Origin: Bacillota bacterium
GTDB taxonomy: Bacteria; Bacillota; Clostridia; Clostridiales; Clostridiaceae
Assembly (NCBI GenBank): GCA_021781745.1
Contig: JAJXWH010000044.1
Location: 1-42,926 of the forward strand
Direction: 5' to 3'
DNA: 42,926 nt
Under the pieces are notes generated by a model. The model was not told the DNA's origin and searched no databases. It saw only the letters and a list, made by a program, of their open reading frames with translations. Shown here one piece after another: positions 25,601 through 33,506 of the stretch. Position 1 is the first letter of the stretch. The number at the start of each line of letters is the position of its first letter. The position numbers and the translations under genes were made by a program.

Positions 25601-26029
25601 TTCTAACATCATTTCTTCAACAATTGCAACTACATTTATTACACTTGCACGACTGGAACAATTTTTTATAAGCCATATTAAAAGTTTTTCCTTGTCTTCC
25701 ATGGCATTTAAATAATTTACGGTTTTAGCTGCAGAATAAAATCTCCCATAGACTATCGTAAAGAAACTGTCTCCTCCTATAGCAAAAAACACATTGATTA
25801 TTCTTTTAAAAACTTCTTGATTATCCATAAAGCTGTCCATGAGCTTCCAAAACTCTGCTCTTATGTTGTAATGATTTCTAAGAGCCTTTTCCATATTGCA
25901 TTTATCAACTTCTTCTAAATTTAAAGAATTTTCTCCACTTTCAATGTAAGCTTTAACCTTTATAATCTCTTCGTCTTTTATAGAACAGTTGCAAAGTTTA
26001 ACCTTAAGCAAATTTAATAGTTCGTCCAT
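22634..26029 (-). CDS. DUF4132/HEAT-like giant protein, copy 1 (YehI/MolR-like)
   Basis: 1131 aa, first gene of the operon, with GGAGG 7 nt before the ATG. Residues 1 to about 680 are helical and repeat-like (HEAT-like segments such as SEILVRSLLDDSKYIRDKIA and KIATREIAARILMNFD). The C-terminus is a DUF4132 domain: KTIVGAQSLRLEMALAVNRL, LFVENPIMHNFSLSLVWGVY, FRYMEDGSFNTVDEEEY, then GTKINGLSLVGKLTKIGWYR and RFFSEILYDVDRALEAKTG. These blocks are nearly the same as in the downstream paralogue, so the pair arose by tandem duplication while the N-terminal halves diverged. E. coli has one such gene (yehI) at this position. The two copies may form a heteromer or recognise different targets. Confidence 0.85.
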   Translation of the reverse strand: MDELLNLLKVKLCNCSIKDEEIIKVKAYIESGENSLNLEEVDKCNMEKALRNHYNIRAEFWKLMDSFMDNQEVFKRIINVFFAIGGDSFFTIVYGRFYSAAKTVNYLNAMEDKEKLLIWLIKNCSSRASVINVVAIVEEMMLEDKEILKRSFLEAKDDFVKLALAALAIKNSYSLPQNEEEFIKQNLEDGENINKYLKDKQIALVAFFSYACDENGYLIEVVSNIISKSTNRKMLFDELVDFICFYDKTAQSYDIANRFNIDKKLYIHRLINSYVREENKKVRKEIEERIKEIPLVFKETFDALRKKKLEHNNFHDVEVFSLAYFIYSNSKEKGEFETLKETIGVVLNGFIYNAKALEDLGSAEKAEIMQYVLEGKNEDLLGGFFARAKKCNGQRGYLGRIYCLCFQLIYSIEETRDIIHRFLYLSANIGEYALGASVIYNVIESQGMSYISFAKKLLSVGIDEKHLILIADAVLNPKAKEYLRALCNEGNTELINIVEDLKIETKEVVLEGLFNADKEKHSEILVRSLLDDSKYIRDKIAGFLSSYEGCKVQVLGILASKKIATREIAARILMNFDMREFKTEIEKFAEKEKNEKVKVLLLNVVNADYLDGEILKSAHSISSYCTERLKKTFFTAPEWIKAKGFPEIRYEDGKPISKDVVTYLISKYSIENVVERNLTAEKVIEKCSKTDLDVLGNEILNIWINNGADTKEKWVLALVSAIGGFNVVNTLKAQIDSWSKSSRGAIACEAVKALALNGSDDALIIIDSIARKFKHKQIKKAAEEAFVAAAKMFNLTEEDLADKIIPDLGFNKRGERIFDFGSRSFTASLGLDFSLKITDNSGKVIKTLPKPNKSDDELRAKEAANEFKVLKKQMKTIVGAQSLRLEMALAVNRLWKKKDWEKLFVENPIMHNFSLSLVWGVYEDGELKDTFRYMEDGSFNTVDEEEYALIENCLIGLVHPLEMETEILEGWKQQFEDYEIVQPFPQLQRKVYFVNEEEKSMKNIERFAGTKINGLSLVGKLTKIGWYRGSVQDAGCYYQFYKEDEKIGIGAELQFDYLGVGYENEETTIYELTFYKANTVERGSYVYDEVTEENIIVPVKVPKRFFSEILYDVDRALEAKTGFAANWKLNR

Positions 26030-26044
26030 TTATTTACCTCCATA

Positions 26045-26092
26045 ATATATTCTAAAATTTTAATTAAAACATACCTAAGTTTAGTATTAATG
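26045..26092 (-). promoter_or_regulatory. Upstream block of the MoxR/VWA operon, copy 2
   Basis: 48 bp with 43 identities to 6489-6536, ending 15 nt before the start codon. Contains the dyad ATACTAAACTTAGGTAT (26071-26087), which differs from copy 1 at one base of the second half-site. TAAAAT and TAGAAT are candidate -10 boxes, and no good -35 is visible. Confidence 0.55.
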
Positions 26093-26409
26093 TATTACAA
26101 ATCTAAATTTAACTATTGAGTTTTATTCATTCGCTATCACTTTAATCTAATTAATTTACAAATTAGATTATACTATACTTTACTAATAATTGTAATAATT
26201 ACATATTAATTTAAAATATGTTAAGCCCTAATTTGTTTATTCAATCTTATGATGCTGAATTTCTTTTGTAACTTTTTAGATATGTTTTTAACAATATATG
26301 CTAACCAAGGTAAATATTAAAATAAATGTAGATAATTATTTGTAATAATGTTAAAATATTATACGTTATTAATTTATATTGAAATATAGTATAAATATGG
26401 GAGGAAGAT
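26093..26409. other. Intergenic region between the MoxR/VWA operon and the LRR gene
   Basis: Divergent promoter region without a gene. It contains a 9-bp inverted repeat AATCTAATT / AATTAGATT (26144-26169) with an 8-nt loop and no T-run, so an operator is more likely than a terminator. The plus-strand promoter of the LRR gene should lie in the AT-rich part near 26340-26395; I cannot assign its boxes with confidence. Confidence 0.3.
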
Positions 26410-27498
26410 ATGAAAAAATTAAAATTAACAAAATTATTAGCTGCTACACTAGTAATTTCATCATTCTTAGCACTAAATCCTATAGCTGCAAGTGCAGAAT
26501 GGAAGCAAAATAATAAGGGTTGGTGGTATACAGAAGGGAATTCATGGTCTATTGGCTGGAGAGTAATCGATGGAAGTTTGTATTATTTTGGATCAGATGG
26601 CTATATGATGAATAATGCTGACAAAGTATTTTTCGACAAAGAAGATGGACTAAATAGTGATGGACAATTCACAAATGTCACAATAAATGGGAATTGGGCT
26701 TTTTGCAAACAAACAGGTAAAATAGTAGCATATTTAGGCTCTGAAAGCAGTATAAATATACCAGACAAAATTGATAATATTACAGTAACAGGTATAGGTT
26801 CTTTTGCATTTGAATCTCATAAAATAACAAGTGTGACAATTCCAAATACAGTAACAACCATAGGCGTTGGTGCATTTGATGGTTGTAACTATTTAACAAA
26901 CATAACAATACCAAACAGTGTAAAATCCATTCTTTCCCACGCATTTGCTGATTGCAGAAGTTTAACAAATATAACAATTCCAAGTAGTGTAACAAAAATG
27001 GGTGATGGTATATTTCTTAGGTGTATCAATTTAACAAATGTAACATTAGAAAATGGTATAACATTTTTAGGTAATGATACATTTGATTGCTGTGTTAAAT
27101 TAACAAATATAACACTACCAAATACTTTAACAAGTATAGGTGAAAGTACCTTTGCAGGCTGTATGAGTTTAAAAAACATAGTAATTCCTACTGGTGTAAC
27201 AACTATAGGTAGCGAAGCCTTTTACTATTGCACTAATTTGACAAGCCTAACACTCCCTGATGGAGTAACAAACATAGGCATAGGGGCATTCAAACATTGT
27301 ACTAGGCTAACTAGTATAACTATTCCAAATAGTGTTCAAAATATAGAAACTCATATGAATGGCCCTTTTAACAAGGTAATAGTAACTAATCTATTTGAAG
27401 GCTGCACAAATGTCAAAATTTATGTAAATAGTGAAGCAACAAAACAGCTTTTAGTTAATTCTGGTGTAAGCTCAAGCCAAATCATAGTAGCTGCTTAA
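26410..27498 (+). CDS. Secreted BspA-like leucine-rich repeat protein with cell-wall-binding repeat
   Basis: 362 aa. Residues 1-29 are a signal peptide (MKKLKLTKLLAATLVISSFL, ending IAASA). Residues 30-75 contain choline/cell-wall-binding type repeats (WKQNNKGWWYTEGNSWSIGW, then GSLYYFGSDGYM). Residues about 139-315 hold eight LRR_5 (BspA-type) repeats of 23 residues, pattern LTNITIPNSVxxIGxxAFxx C, for example LTNITLPNTLTSIGESTFAG. It is a surface-attached or secreted adhesion-type protein. GGAGG lies 6 nt before the ATG. It is monocistronic, diverges from the DUF4132/MoxR operon and ends in a bidirectional terminator. The 69-bp repeat unit could expand or contract by recombination. Confidence 0.9.
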   Translation: MKKLKLTKLLAATLVISSFLALNPIAASAEWKQNNKGWWYTEGNSWSIGWRVIDGSLYYFGSDGYMMNNADKVFFDKEDGLNSDGQFTNVTINGNWAFCKQTGKIVAYLGSESSINIPDKIDNITVTGIGSFAFESHKITSVTIPNTVTTIGVGAFDGCNYLTNITIPNSVKSILSHAFADCRSLTNITIPSSVTKMGDGIFLRCINLTNVTLENGITFLGNDTFDCCVKLTNITLPNTLTSIGESTFAGCMSLKNIVIPTGVTTIGSEAFYYCTNLTSLTLPDGVTNIGIGAFKHCTRLTSITIPNSVQNIETHMNGPFNKVIVTNLFEGCTNVKIYVNSEATKQLLVNSGVSSSQIIVAA

Positions 27499-27571
27499 TT
27501 ATAAACAATAATAAAATAGTTTTATATAAAAATTTTAGTCCCTGATTTCTAATATTTAATGCATAAAAAAT

Positions 27572-27602
27572 CCCAGTAATCAATTGTATACGCATTACTG
27601 GG
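27572..27602. terminator. Bidirectional terminator between converging genes
   Basis: Perfect 9-bp arms CCCAGTAAT and ATTACTGGG around a 13-nt loop, flanked by TATTTTAATTT on the plus side and TTTTTTATG on the minus side. It serves the LRR gene and the J-domain gene. Confidence 0.85.
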
Positions 27603-27732
27603 TATTTTAATTTATTCCTCAGGGATACTTTTACAAACTCAATTCTCCTAACACCCTTCAACCCTAATGTTTCCTATATCAAATTTATACAAATAGTGAA
27701 TCAAAATGGTAAAGATTACTCTGCTTCACCCA

Positions 27733-29595
27733 TTATTTCTTTGAATTTATTGCTGTTTGGGATGCATCAATAAATCCATTTGAAATCCAATCGAATCCTT
27801 GATAATCTGGAGCAAGCTCGTCCATAATCTTATTTACTATTTCTTCATCTATAGGGCAAACAACACCATGTATCATATACTTACCATTTTCATCAATAGT
27901 TTTATCGCTACACTTAGGATCTGCAAAAATCACTACATTTACTTTTGTAGAACCAACATACAATTGACTTTCAACTTTATCACGTAATCTTTTTTCCTCT
28001 AATTCTATATCTGAAAATATACTTCTATTTTCAAATGGCTGTGATATTTTATAATACTTTGTTGCCTTAACATTATTTAAATCCATTCCTATATTATGAT
28101 TATTCTTAGGATCTAAAATTGACTTTTCAAAATTTTTTAAAGCTTCTTTATTTTTATTTTCATCATTTTTATTTTCTTTGCTTTTATTTTCATATGTTAT
28201 ATTGCTTTTAGTATTATTATAATTAGTTGGATTCTTAACTATAGTTAAATGTCTTAAGCCATAAAACATAACATATAAAATTATGATTTTACTTAGTTGT
28301 TTAATAATTAAAATCTTATTAACACGAATTCTCTCTTTTATAGTTAATTTTTTTACTACATTCTTCTCTTTTGCTACTTCCTCTTTAACAAGAGTGTCTT
28401 TATCAAATAATATTTTTCTAACATGCTTTCCTACCAATTGAGCTTCTATATTTTTTAAATATTTTTTTATTGTTTTATTATTCTCATCAAAGTATAGTAG
28501 TTTTTGAAAATTCTCCCTTGCCGAGATTAAATCATTATTATAATAATAACAATAAGCAAGGTGCCTTAATGCCAATTTATCATTATTATTACTATAAAAT
28601 AAGTACTTCTTTAAATATGGTATAGCCTCACCAAATTCTTTGAATGAAACTAAAATAATTCCTATATGCAATGCACTGCTTAGATCATTATTATTTATTT
28701 CAAAAGCTGATTTATAATAATCATATGCTGTTTCTAAGTGTTCCAGATCATAATGATAATCTCCCTTTAATCTTGATAATTCAGCATCACCTTCAAATAA
28801 AGAATTTGCCTTTTTTAAATGGTTATATGCATTTGCATACTTTTTGGCCTTTAAGGCTTTTTCTGCCTGCTCTCTTTCATATAAATACTCATCTGCAATT
28901 TCTGGGTTTATTGACTTTATATAATCATATCTAAGCTTACTAGGTTTCTTAAGATTTTCAAAAAATTCATCAACAATAAAGGCAGAATATTTATTATATA
29001 ATTTTATTTCATTTTGGCTCCATGTAAAATTATTGTTTAGCTTTAACCATACTTCGGCTGGTAAATATTTATGCTTTGTTAAAAAATTAAAAATCTCTTC
29101 TTCTATAATGGGAAAAGCTTCTACATTCCAGATTACAGCTGAGTTTAATAATTCTTCCCACACTTCAGGATCTGATCTTAAAGACAGATCGTGATATATA
29201 TCCTTTAATCTATTTAAAAACTGCGTTATTTGATTATATAAATTAACTTTTGCCAATTTAGCATTATGACAGTTTTCATTAATATCTAATTCAGGCTTAA
29301 AAATAATTTGTTTATCTTTATTTATATAACTCTCAGATATATAATCCTTGACCTCACATACGTCCACTTCATTGATAATATTTTTATCTAGATTATTATT
29401 TATTTTTTCTTGATTTCCTTGATTTTTATTATTTTTCTTTACATATTTTATCGCTGCATCGTATGCTTCTCTAAGCCTTTGGTAGCTTTTGGGGTTATCT
29501 TCTGGATTATTTATTTTAAGCAATTTTGAATATGCTTTTTTTATTGTTTTTATATCGCTATCATAAGGTATCTCTAATATATCCCACCAATTCAT
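27733..29595 (-). CDS. J-domain/TPR protein with one membrane segment, paralogue of 3494-5428
   Basis: 620 aa. Residues 1-60 are a J-like domain: MNWWDILEIPYDSD, KKAYSKLLKINNPEDNPKSY, RLREAYDAAIKYVKK. The HPD tripeptide reads NNPED, lacking even the histidine kept as HNPED in the paralogue, so canonical Hsp70 stimulation is unlikely. Residues about 245-390 hold tetratricopeptide-like helices (ANAYNHLKKANSLFEGDAEL, YKSAFEINNNDLSSALHIGI). One membrane segment lies near residue 445 (LSKIIILYVMFYGLRHL), followed by an Asn/Lys-rich linker and a C-terminal domain. GAGGAG lies 12 nt before the ATG. The two paralogues lie on either side of the MoxR/VWA operon on the same strand. Confidence 0.75.
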   Translation of the reverse strand: MNWWDILEIPYDSDIKTIKKAYSKLLKINNPEDNPKSYQRLREAYDAAIKYVKKNNKNQGNQEKINNNLDKNIINEVDVCEVKDYISESYINKDKQIIFKPELDINENCHNAKLAKVNLYNQITQFLNRLKDIYHDLSLRSDPEVWEELLNSAVIWNVEAFPIIEEEIFNFLTKHKYLPAEVWLKLNNNFTWSQNEIKLYNKYSAFIVDEFFENLKKPSKLRYDYIKSINPEIADEYLYEREQAEKALKAKKYANAYNHLKKANSLFEGDAELSRLKGDYHYDLEHLETAYDYYKSAFEINNNDLSSALHIGIILVSFKEFGEAIPYLKKYLFYSNNNDKLALRHLAYCYYYNNDLISARENFQKLLYFDENNKTIKKYLKNIEAQLVGKHVRKILFDKDTLVKEEVAKEKNVVKKLTIKERIRVNKILIIKQLSKIIILYVMFYGLRHLTIVKNPTNYNNTKSNITYENKSKENKNDENKNKEALKNFEKSILDPKNNHNIGMDLNNVKATKYYKISQPFENRSIFSDIELEEKRLRDKVESQLYVGSTKVNVVIFADPKCSDKTIDENGKYMIHGVVCPIDEEIVNKIMDELAPDYQGFDWISNGFIDASQTAINSKK

Positions 29596-29708
29596 AAGTA
29601 ATAGTAACTCCTCAATTTATCTAATATTTTAAAATATAACTATATTTTACCACAACTTAAGAACTTATTTTACATATACTCTCAGTTACTTTTAAATTAA
29701 ATGACCAT

Positions 29709-29840
29709 ATGGCGAATAATAAGGTTAAGAGCAAAGAAAACAAAACTGCACGTCATAACCAAATTACATTTTCTATGATTATGCCAAATGTAACTGCAAA
29801 TAAAAATAAAAAAATCATTTTATTTTACTTTAAATATTAA
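29709..29840 (+). CDS. Doubtful small ORF, 43 aa
   Basis: A lysine-rich frame opens MANNKVKSKENKTARHNQI and ends KKIILFYFKY. Amino-acid composition is protein-like, but there is no ribosome binding site before the ATG and no recognisable family. It may be the start of a gene truncated by the same event that cut the epoxide hydrolase ending at 29843. Confidence 0.2.
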   Translation: MANNKVKSKENKTARHNQITFSMIMPNVTANKNKKIILFYFKY

Positions 29841-29842
29841 TA

Positions 29843-30310
29843 TTAAAGACTTCTCATAAATGAAATTATCGCTGTACTTATCTCCTCCGCTTTTTCTTGC
29901 TGTGCCCAATGTCCGCAATCTTTAAGAAATATAGTTTGACGAAGGTTTGGAACAAGGTTCTTCATCTCACAAATTATTTGTTCCATTCCTGGAATGCTTA
30001 AACCAACATCACTGTCTCCTATCATAAATAAAGCTGGAATTGTTACTTTCACTCCATAAAAACAGCTTAATAATTCCCTATTCCTGTCTAAATTACGATA
30101 ATAATTCAATCCACCACGAAAACCTGTTTTATTAAATGTCTCTGTATAAACATCTAAATCTTTTTCTGTAAGCCAAGAGGTTATTCTAGGTATTGGTAAA
30201 TCTGAAAGCAATCCGCGCTCTCTTGATATCATGTTAAATGGATTCGGAGTTCCATCGTTACCTTTATGTGGACCTGCATCTCTAGAAGCTGAATAAAATA
30301 AATTATGCAC
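29843..30310 (-). pseudogene. Truncated alpha/beta hydrolase (epoxide-hydrolase type), C-terminal half
   Basis: 155 codons that match the lid and C-terminal half of soluble epoxide hydrolase-type alpha/beta hydrolases: TGFRGGLNYYRNLDRN, IPALFMIGDSDVGLSIPGME with the acid residue, and DCGHWAQQEKAEEI with the catalytic histidine. The N-terminal half with HGWP and the nucleophile aspartate is absent. The frame continues upstream for only eight codons (KEELLQLT) to a TAA. The first possible start is a GTG without a good ribosome binding site. Intact relatives are about 300-320 aa. A separate, intact epoxide hydrolase of a different subtype lies at 31457-32620. Confidence 0.8.
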
Positions 30311-30382
30311 TGTAAGTTGAAGAAGTTCTTCCTTTTATTATTTCAGGATTAAAATCGGCAATTGAGAACTAAATTAATTATT

Positions 30383-30416
30383 AAAAAATTCACGAAAGAA
30401 ATGTCGTGAATTTTTT
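30383..30416. terminator. Bidirectional terminator
   Basis: Perfect 13-bp arms AAAAAATTCACGA and TCGTGAATTTTTT around an 8-nt loop, 41 nt downstream of the AraC gene stop on the minus strand. Confidence 0.85.
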
Positions 30417-30456
30417 GCTTAGAAGCAAAGTACTATATTTGCAAAATTAAAATTTA

Positions 30457-31311
30457 TTATTGGCAATTTCCAAACTCCCGTGAGGCATTTCTAAATTCTG
30501 TTGGAGTCATACCTCTTTTTGCTGTAAATTGTTTTATGAAATATGTATCATATTCAAAGCCAGTAGCACGTGAAATTTCATTTAAGCTCATATCTGTATG
30601 GGTTAAAAGACTCTCCGCAACTTTTAATCGATATGCTAGTAAGTACCCCATTGCTGTACATCCACATAAATCCTGAAAATTTTTATTTAGTGACACACGA
30701 TTCAAATGAGCACATCTTGTTAAATCTTCTAATTTTATTTTATCAGAATAGTTTATGTGTATATATTCTAAAACTAAGTTAACAGGTGATTTTTCGCCAT
30801 GGTGATTTAGTTCTTCAAGTACCCCTAGTATTTGTATTAGATACTTTTTTACTCTACATACCCAAAGAGAATCGCTCTGTGCATATACTTCTGTTCCCAT
30901 AACAAAGAACCACTCATATAATTTGGGATAAACTTTCTCAATTGCAGCATATACGCCAGTATTAGTGTTATCTTTTCTAAAAAGAGAAAGACCTATATCT
31001 ATTTTTAAATTAGTTGACAGATAGCCCTTAGTTTCAGAAAAATGAGCCGTATTAAAAAAATCAGGGTGAAAACAAAATGACTGTGAAGCTACATTGTGTT
31101 TTTCAATAACTTCTATTTTATCATCCATAGATAAACAAAGAATACTAGGGGCAATAATTTTTACCGGGCGGTCATTCAATTGTAAATTAATGCTTCCGCT
31201 CGTAATAAAAGTTATAGTTAACCTTTCCTCATAAGGGAAATTTATAAAATTTTCATTTGCAACAAATTCAATATATACATTTCTATTCTTGTAGCGATCC
31301 ATTTGCGGCAT
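30457..31311 (-). CDS. AraC-family transcriptional regulator
   Basis: 284 aa from the ATG at 31311, which has GGAGGA 6 nt upstream; the 14-codon longer start does not. The N-terminal half is a strand-rich sensing domain (LTITFITSGSINLQL, VKIIAPSILCLS). The C-terminal 100 residues are the paired helix-turn-helix of AraC/XylS regulators: DKIKLEDLTRCAHLNRVSLN, FQDLCGCTAMGYLLAYRLK, LLTHTDMSLNEISRATGFEY, IKQFTAKRGMTPTEFR. It is transcribed divergently from the epoxide hydrolase at 31457, 145 bp away, and is the likely regulator of that gene. The inducer is unknown. Confidence 0.9.
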   Translation of the reverse strand: MPQMDRYKNRNVYIEFVANENFINFPYEERLTITFITSGSINLQLNDRPVKIIAPSILCLSMDDKIEVIEKHNVASQSFCFHPDFFNTAHFSETKGYLSTNLKIDIGLSLFRKDNTNTGVYAAIEKVYPKLYEWFFVMGTEVYAQSDSLWVCRVKKYLIQILGVLEELNHHGEKSPVNLVLEYIHINYSDKIKLEDLTRCAHLNRVSLNKNFQDLCGCTAMGYLLAYRLKVAESLLTHTDMSLNEISRATGFEYDTYFIKQFTAKRGMTPTEFRNASREFGNCQ

Positions 31312-31456
31312 AAAGATTCCTCCAATGACAAATAGTATAGTTAAAAGCTTCATTTATCACATTGTATCATATTTTCTAAATGATACACTATTATTAATCA
31401 CTGAAGAAAAGCTATAATAACCAATTTCGCAATAGCTATATGAAAGGAGAATTATT

Positions 31457-32620
31457 ATGTCTATTGAAAAATTCCATATCCAAGTATCTAATGAGGTACT
31501 TAATGATTTAAAATACAGATTGGAACATATACGCTGGCCTGAGCAAATAGAAGGCTCAGATTGGGAACGAGGTACTGATATAAATTATTTAAAATCACTT
31601 GTTTCTTATTGGAAGAACGAATTTGACTGGCGTGCACAAGAAAAAGAATTAAACCATTTTTCTCATTTTCGCTGTAATGTTGATGGGATAGATATTCACT
31701 TCATACACGAGAAAGGTAAAGGACCTAATCCAACACCAATTATCCTTACTCATGGATGGCCCGATAGTTTCATACGTTATCAAAAGATTATCCCTCTCCT
31801 TACTGATCCTGAAAGTTATGGCGGTGATCCTAATGATTCTTTTGATGTAATTGTACCTTCACTACCTGGCTTTGGCTTCTCTAGTAAGCCTAAACATGGT
31901 GGTATCAACAACTATCGTGTTTCTGAGCTTTGGGCAAAACTTATGACTGAAAAACTTGGCTACAGTAAATTCGCTGCTGCAGGTGGGGATATTGGTTCAG
32001 GGGTTACAAGATATCTGGCATTAAATCATCCAGAACTTCTAATAGGAATACATTTAACAGATATCGGTATAATTAGAGATCTCATGACCTCACAAGATAA
32101 GGAAGGACTTTCAGAAGAGGAGCTAAATTACAAGAAAACTGCTTCTGATTGGATTTCAAAAGAGGGAGGTTATATGTCTATTCAATCTACAAAACCTCAA
32201 ACCATTGCCTATGGACTTTCTGATTCACCTGTAGGCTTGGCTGCATGGATTATAGAAAAATTTCGCAGCTGGAGTGATTGTAATGGTGATTTAAATAAAA
32301 ACTTTAGCAAAGATGAACTTCTAACTAATATAATGATCTATTGGATCACAAATACCATAGGTTCATCAGCAAATGCATATTATGAAAATGCACATTCATT
32401 GCCACCAATGGGACACATAGATGTACCAACAGGCATAGCCCTTTTCCCAGCTGATGTATTGCTGCCACCAAAAAAATGGACTATGAGCAATTTAAATGTC
32501 ACTCGATGGACTGCAATGCCTAGTGGTGGACATTTTACCGCCATGGAAGACCCTGAACATCTAGCAGAAGAAATCAGGGTATTTTTTAGACCTTATAGAT
32601 CCACAAATAATATACAATAG
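31457..32620 (+). CDS. Epoxide hydrolase (EHN-domain alpha/beta hydrolase)
   Basis: 387 aa, cytosolic. Residues 1 to about 105 are the epoxide-hydrolase N-terminal domain (FHIQVSNEVLNDLKYRLEHI, RWPEQIEGSDWERGTDINYL). HGWP at 99-102 supplies the oxyanion site, D178 in GGDIGSG is the nucleophile, and H359 in SGGHF the catalytic base, followed by the typical EDPEHLAEEIR end. Length is that of microsomal-type bacterial enzymes, which open epoxides to diols. AAAGGAG lies 8 nt before the ATG. Catalytic residues are intact, so it is probably active; substrate unknown. The divergent AraC regulator probably controls it. Confidence 0.88.
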   Translation: MSIEKFHIQVSNEVLNDLKYRLEHIRWPEQIEGSDWERGTDINYLKSLVSYWKNEFDWRAQEKELNHFSHFRCNVDGIDIHFIHEKGKGPNPTPIILTHGWPDSFIRYQKIIPLLTDPESYGGDPNDSFDVIVPSLPGFGFSSKPKHGGINNYRVSELWAKLMTEKLGYSKFAAAGGDIGSGVTRYLALNHPELLIGIHLTDIGIIRDLMTSQDKEGLSEEELNYKKTASDWISKEGGYMSIQSTKPQTIAYGLSDSPVGLAAWIIEKFRSWSDCNGDLNKNFSKDELLTNIMIYWITNTIGSSANAYYENAHSLPPMGHIDVPTGIALFPADVLLPPKKWTMSNLNVTRWTAMPSGGHFTAMEDPEHLAEEIRVFFRPYRSTNNIQ

Positions 32621-32799
32621 TAAATTGGCTATATCCCCTAATATATGCTTAAATACTTTTAGTATCATTTTTATACTATGTTACGCAAATGTGCATACTT
32701 ATATATATTGGTTAATTATGCTATAAATATATTATAATGATATTAATTATTATATTGTAAGGAATGATATAAAACATATTCATAAGGAGGACTTTTAAA

Positions 32800-33447
32800 A
32801 TGACAAGGCAAGCTTTTTTACAAACACGCTATGATAAATTGGGCACAAAAGTAGTTGAATCTTTAAAAAAACATTATTTTGATGCATACTATTGTAATAC
32901 TAAAGATGATGCTCTTCAACAGATTTTAGAGTTAATCCCTGAAAATCACGTAGTATCCTGGGGTGGCTCAGAAACCTTAAACGAAATTGGTATTAAAGAA
33001 CTTGTAAAAGACAAGGGCTATGAAGTTATTGATAGGGATACTGCAAAAAATCCTGAAGAACGAACAGATCTTATGCGAAAGGCACTTTTATGCGATACAT
33101 TCTTAACAAGTAGCAATGCTATAAGTGAGGATGGTCAGCTATTTAACATTGATGGAAATGGAAATCGTGTTGCAGCTATGATTTTCGGACCAAAAAGTGT
33201 CATTGTTGTAGCTGGAATGAATAAAATTGTAAAAAACCTTGATGATGCTGTTCAGAGAGCTAGAACAATTGCCGCACCACAAAACACCCAGCGTTTTCAA
33301 GATATAAAAACTCCATGTTATATAACAGGAAGCTGTGGAGATTGTTTAAGTACAGATTGTATTTGTTCATATCTGGTGACGACAAGAATAAGCAAGCCAG
33401 CCAATAAAATAAAGGTCGTGCTAATTGGAGAAGAGCTTGGCTTTTAG
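32800..33447 (+). CDS. LutC/YkgG-like LUD-domain protein (DUF162)
   Basis: 215 aa, cytosolic. Contains the LUD domain seen in lactate-utilisation LutC/YkgG proteins: VVSWGGSETLNEIGIKELV, LLCDTFLTSSNAISEDGQLF, NIDGNGNRVAAMIFGPKSVI, VVAGMNKIVKNLDDAVQRAR. A cysteine cluster SCGDCLSTDCIC lies near the C-terminus, a feature of one LUD subgroup. It stands alone without LutA or LutB, so a role in lactate oxidation is uncertain. AAGGAGG lies 8 nt before the ATG. A TATAAT at 32734-32739 is a plausible -10, with TTGGTT 19 nt upstream. A hairpin at 33507-33540 follows. Confidence 0.82.
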   Translation: MTRQAFLQTRYDKLGTKVVESLKKHYFDAYYCNTKDDALQQILELIPENHVVSWGGSETLNEIGIKELVKDKGYEVIDRDTAKNPEERTDLMRKALLCDTFLTSSNAISEDGQLFNIDGNGNRVAAMIFGPKSVIVVAGMNKIVKNLDDAVQRARTIAAPQNTQRFQDIKTPCYITGSCGDCLSTDCICSYLVTTRISKPANKIKVVLIGEELGF

Positions 33448-33506
33448 TCTATTTCTATAACACTAGGGTAGTTTAAAGGCTATAGTTAAAGATAATTTAT
33501 AAAATA

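Noticed and set aside
26823..27355. Regular 69-bp repetition considered as a CRISPR or satellite array
   Set aside because: The period equals 23 codons and translates into BspA-type leucine-rich repeats in a secreted protein; there are no spacers.
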